NCBI RefSeq assembly: GCF_000012945.1
Contig: NC_007511.1
Span: forward strand, 1,364,001-1,428,000
Direction of reading: 5' to 3'
From: Burkholderia lata
GTDB taxonomy: Bacteria; Pseudomonadota; Gammaproteobacteria; Burkholderiales; Burkholderiaceae
DNA: 64,000 nucleotides
Shown: piece by piece, positions 61,699 to 64,000 of the stretch
Layout of the letters: each line of letters starts with the position of its first letter
Numbering within the stretch: the stretch's first letter is position 1
Notes under the pieces: model-generated
What the model was told of the DNA's origin: nothing
Seen by the model: the letters and a program-made list of their open reading frames with translations, nothing else
The model's database searches: none
Position numbers and translations under genes: made by a program

Positions 61699-62601
61699 TT
61701 AGGGTGCGGTTCGCCAATCGTCGAACACTTCCGCCAGGAATTCGACGAACGCGCGCACCTTGCTGTCGAGGGTCGCGCGCCGCGGATACAGCACGTGCAG
61801 TTCGACGTCGTCGGTCCGGTGCCAGTCGGGCAGCACGATTTCGAGCTCGTTCCGTTCGAGCCGGCGGGCCGTGTAGTGCGTCGAGACCAGCGCGATGCCG
61901 CCGCCGCTCGCGGCCTGGCGCAGCACCGTCACCGATTCGTTGGTGATCAGCACCGGCCGCACCGGCACGTCGGCCACTTCGCCGGCCGCATTGGTGAGCC
62001 GCAGCGTCAGCCCGGGCGCGTCGCGACCGACGAGCAGCAGGTCGTGCTGCGCGAGATCCTGCGGCGTGGTGGGCCGGCCGACGCGGTCGAGATAGGCGGG
62101 GCTCGCGGCCAGCTTCGCCTGCGACCAGCCGAGCGAGCGTGCGATGTAGCTGGAATCGGTCAGCACGCCCGCGCGCAGCGCCACGTCGAAGCCGTGCTCG
62201 ACGAGATCGAGCGGGTTGTTGTCGTAGATCAGCACGAGCTGGACTAGCGGGTAGCGCCGGCGAAACTCGGCGAGCGCCGGCTCCAGTTCGAACAGGCCGA
62301 TCGAGTAGGGCACCAGCACGCGCAGCATGCCCTCCGGCGCCGTGCGCAGGGCGCGGGCCTGGCGGTCCGCATCGAGCAGGATGTCCTCGGCGCGCAGGCA
62401 GCGCTCGTAGTAGTCGCGTCCGGCCTCGGTGACGGAGACGCGGCGCGTGGTGCGGTACAGCAGCTGGACGCCGAGATCGTCCTCGAGCTGCTTGACCTTG
62501 CGGCTCACGCGGCTGAGCGGCATGTCGAGGTGCGTGGCGGCGGCGGTGAAGTTGCCGCGCTCCACCACGCGCAGGAATATCCGGATGCTTTCGAAGTCCA
62601 T
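61699..62601 (-). CDS. LysR-family transcriptional regulator
   Basis: A 300-residue LysR regulator (CrgA-like) starting MDFESIRIFLRVVERGNFT, with the helix-turn-helix at about residues 18-40 (AATHLDMPLSRVSRKVKQLE), RTTRRVSVTEAG, and a full effector domain. It is encoded upstream of and in line with the DHA2 pump and divergent from the FUSC transporter gene (145-bp gap). Either is a plausible target; CrgA-type proteins commonly regulate a divergent or adjacent efflux gene. Confidence 0.93.
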   Translation of the reverse strand: MDFESIRIFLRVVERGNFTAAATHLDMPLSRVSRKVKQLEDDLGVQLLYRTTRRVSVTEAGRDYYERCLRAEDILLDADRQARALRTAPEGMLRVLVPYSIGLFELEPALAEFRRRYPLVQLVLIYDNNPLDLVEHGFDVALRAGVLTDSSYIARSLGWSQAKLAASPAYLDRVGRPTTPQDLAQHDLLLVGRDAPGLTLRLTNAAGEVADVPVRPVLITNESVTVLRQAASGGGIALVSTHYTARRLERNELEIVLPDWHRTDDVELHVLYPRRATLDSKVRAFVEFLAEVFDDWRTAP

Positions 62602-62746
62602 ACGGTGTGCTTCAGTGTTCGACCTGCGCGCATCTTACCTTCGCCAGCCGAATCGCTTCGTGCGGCGGCGATTATCCTGCCCGGTGCAATAACGCATCCT
62701 GTCTGAGCCTCTTAGTAGCGACGGCGCGCCCCCGTATGCTCGCCGC

Positions 62747-64000
62747 ATGAAATTCGCGTTACCCCCTCTGCCGCCGCTCGCGGCCGTGCGCACCGCGCTG
62801 CGCGATGCCCGGCCCACGCTGCCGCCCGGCGCCCTCGGCTTCGCATTGCGCAACACGGCGGCGTCGCTGCTCGCGCTCTACATCGCCTTCCGGATGAATC
62901 TCGACGACCCGAAATGGGCCGCGTCGACGGTGTGGATCGTTGCGCAGGGCAGCCGCGGGATGGGTTTGTCGAAGAGCCAGTACCGGATTCTCGGCACCGC
63001 GGTCGGCGCGGCCGTCGCGCTCGTGCTGACCGGGGCGTTCGCGCAGACGCCCGAGCTGTTCCTGCCGGCGCTCGCCGCGTGGATCGGCCTGTGCGCGGGC
63101 GTCGCGACCTTCCTGCGCAATTTCCGCGCGTATGCGGCGGTGCTCGCGGGCTATACGGCGGCGATCATCGCGATGGACGCCGTTTCCGCGCCGTTGCACG
63201 CATTCGACATCGCGACCGCGCGATTCCTGTACGTGGTGGTCGGCATCCTGTGCGGCGCGGCGTTCGAGACGGTGTTCGCGCCCGGTTCGCCGCTGGCCGA
63301 TGTCCGCACGCGGCTCGCGCGCTATCTCGACCGCGCGGTGGCCGTCGGTGCGGGCGCGCTGCGCCGCGAGTCGAACGGCGCGGCCGTGCACCGGCTGTTC
63401 GCGGATGCACTTGAACTCGACACGGCGGCCGAGTATGCGGCTGCCGGCGCACCGCCGGTGCGCAACGCGATCGGCCATCTGCGCGCGGCGGTGCTGGGCG
63501 TGCTGTCCGCGCAGGCCGCGGGGCAGGCGCTGCACGAACACGCGGCGCGCAGCGGCGGCACGCCGGACCCGCTGGTCGCCGATGCCGCACAGGTGCTCGA
63601 CGGCGTGGCCGCGTCGGGCGAAGCGGGGCCCGCGCTGACCGCATTGCGTGCGCGTGTGGACGACGCGGTGCGTGCCGAGGCCGCGGAGCCGGCCGGCTCG
63701 GACCCGTCGCGCCTGCTCACGCTCGACCGGCTGGCGGCACTGCTTGCCGGGTTCGACGCCGCCTATGCTGGCAAGGCGCAGCTGGACCGGCCGAATCCGC
63801 CGGCATCGCGCGTGCGCTATGCGTTCCACCACGATCCGGTACTCGCGTGGCACAACGGGATTCGCGCGTTCATCGCGGTGCTGGTCGCGTCGGCGCTCTG
63901 GATCGTCACCGCATGGCCGTCGGGCGCCGGGTTCGTCGCGATCACGGGCGTGGTCTGCGCGCTGTTCTCGACGCGCCCGAACTCGGTCGGCGCCACCGTC
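62747..64000 (+). CDS. FUSC-family (AaeB-like) aromatic acid/fusaric acid efflux protein, 5' part
   Basis: The first 418 codons of a membrane transporter continuing beyond the window. The N-terminal half shows helices (LRNTAASLLALYIAFRM, GTAVGAAVALVLTGAFA, FLYVVVGILCGAAFETVFA) and the FUSC motif LDDPKWAASTVWIVAQGSRG near residues 50-68. A hydrophilic loop follows, then a second membrane block (GIRAFIAVLVASALWIVTAW). The family exports aromatic carboxylic acids and usually needs a DUF1656 protein and a membrane-fusion partner, expected downstream. No good Shine-Dalgarno precedes the ATG. Confidence 0.88.
   Translation, partial: MKFALPPLPPLAAVRTALRDARPTLPPGALGFALRNTAASLLALYIAFRMNLDDPKWAASTVWIVAQGSRGMGLSKSQYRILGTAVGAAVALVLTGAFAQTPELFLPALAAWIGLCAGVATFLRNFRAYAAVLAGYTAAIIAMDAVSAPLHAFDIATARFLYVVVGILCGAAFETVFAPGSPLADVRTRLARYLDRAVAVGAGALRRESNGAAVHRLFADALELDTAAEYAAAGAPPVRNAIGHLRAAVLGVLSAQAAGQALHEHAARSGGTPDPLVADAAQVLDGVAASGEAGPALTALRARVDDAVRAEAAEPAGSDPSRLLTLDRLAALLAGFDAAYAGKAQLDRPNPPASRVRYAFHHDPVLAWHNGIRAFIAVLVASALWIVTAWPSGAGFVAITGVVCALFSTRPNSVGATV

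Noticed and set aside
1..64000. tRNA or rRNA genes, insertion sequences, CRISPR arrays, prophage
   Set aside because: No cloverleaf, transposase, direct-repeat/spacer array or phage structural gene was recognised by eye.

Overview
The window looks like a piece of a secondary replicon from a Burkholderia species, probably of the cepacia complex. This is inferred from the high G+C with strong third-position GC bias, the dense LysR/IclR/AraC/TetR regulation, the Burkholderia-type OmpC-like porin, an H-NS-type protein with a C-terminal SGRG core, and a class A Pen-like beta-lactamase homologue. It is accessory catabolic and transport territory. I saw no rRNA, tRNA, CRISPR array, insertion sequence or phage gene. 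Only the two end genes run off the window.

Layout. 1-5.7 kb: the 3' end of an unrecognised gene, acetoacetyl-CoA synthetase, a translationally coupled 65-codon ORF and a MalT-like LuxR regulator, closed by a 17-bp-stem terminator. 5.8-21.5 kb: a catabolic island with dienelactone-hydrolase-like and hormone-sensitive-lipase-like hydrolases, a 3-hydroxyisobutyrate-dehydrogenase-like enzyme, two SDRs, a SnoaL/NTF2-fold protein, a Baeyer-Villiger monooxygenase and a XylM/XylA-like membrane hydroxylase with its reductase. It carries five intact regulators (LysR, two IclR, AraC, TetR) and the relic of another LysR. Read together, the enzymes suggest hydroxylation, then alcohol to ketone, then ester or lactone, then hydrolysis of an alicyclic or terpenoid-like substrate. 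21.8-34.8 kb: an H-NS-like protein, an XRE-cupin regulator facing an alpha/beta hydrolase across three TTAC-N6-GTAA sites, SDR, LysR, FAD monooxygenase, secreted esterase, OpgC-like acyltransferase, porin, LysR, aldo/keto reductase, a 9-bp tandem repeat and a TauE-type exporter.

34.9-46.5 kb: a large lipoprotein of unknown function behind a LacI-type palindrome, a P-loop kinase-like protein, a thioesterase and a MarR regulator sharing an operator-filled promoter, an Old Yellow Enzyme, LysR, a 36-residue membrane peptide, a LysM/M23 lipoprotein, a class A beta-lactamase homologue without its catalytic residues beside a GcvA/AmpR-type LysR gene, a pilin-like orphan and a GlsB/YeaQ-type membrane protein. 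46.6-53.5 kb: an rpiR-ddpXABCDF operon in the same ddpXABCDF order as Escherichia coli, for D-Ala-D-Ala dipeptide uptake and hydrolysis. 54.1-58.5 kb: a Tat-exported manganese bicupin oxalate decarboxylase, an Nramp metal transporter and a second DdpA-like binding protein. 58.6-64 kb: two small envelope proteins, a DHA2 (EmrB-type) efflux pump with an upstream LysR gene, and the 5' part of a FUSC/AaeB-type transporter.

CDS starts were chosen from Shine-Dalgarno sequences and family N-termini. Many long frames on the opposite strand are GC-bias shadows and were left out. All functions are read from motifs and memory of families; no database search was possible.
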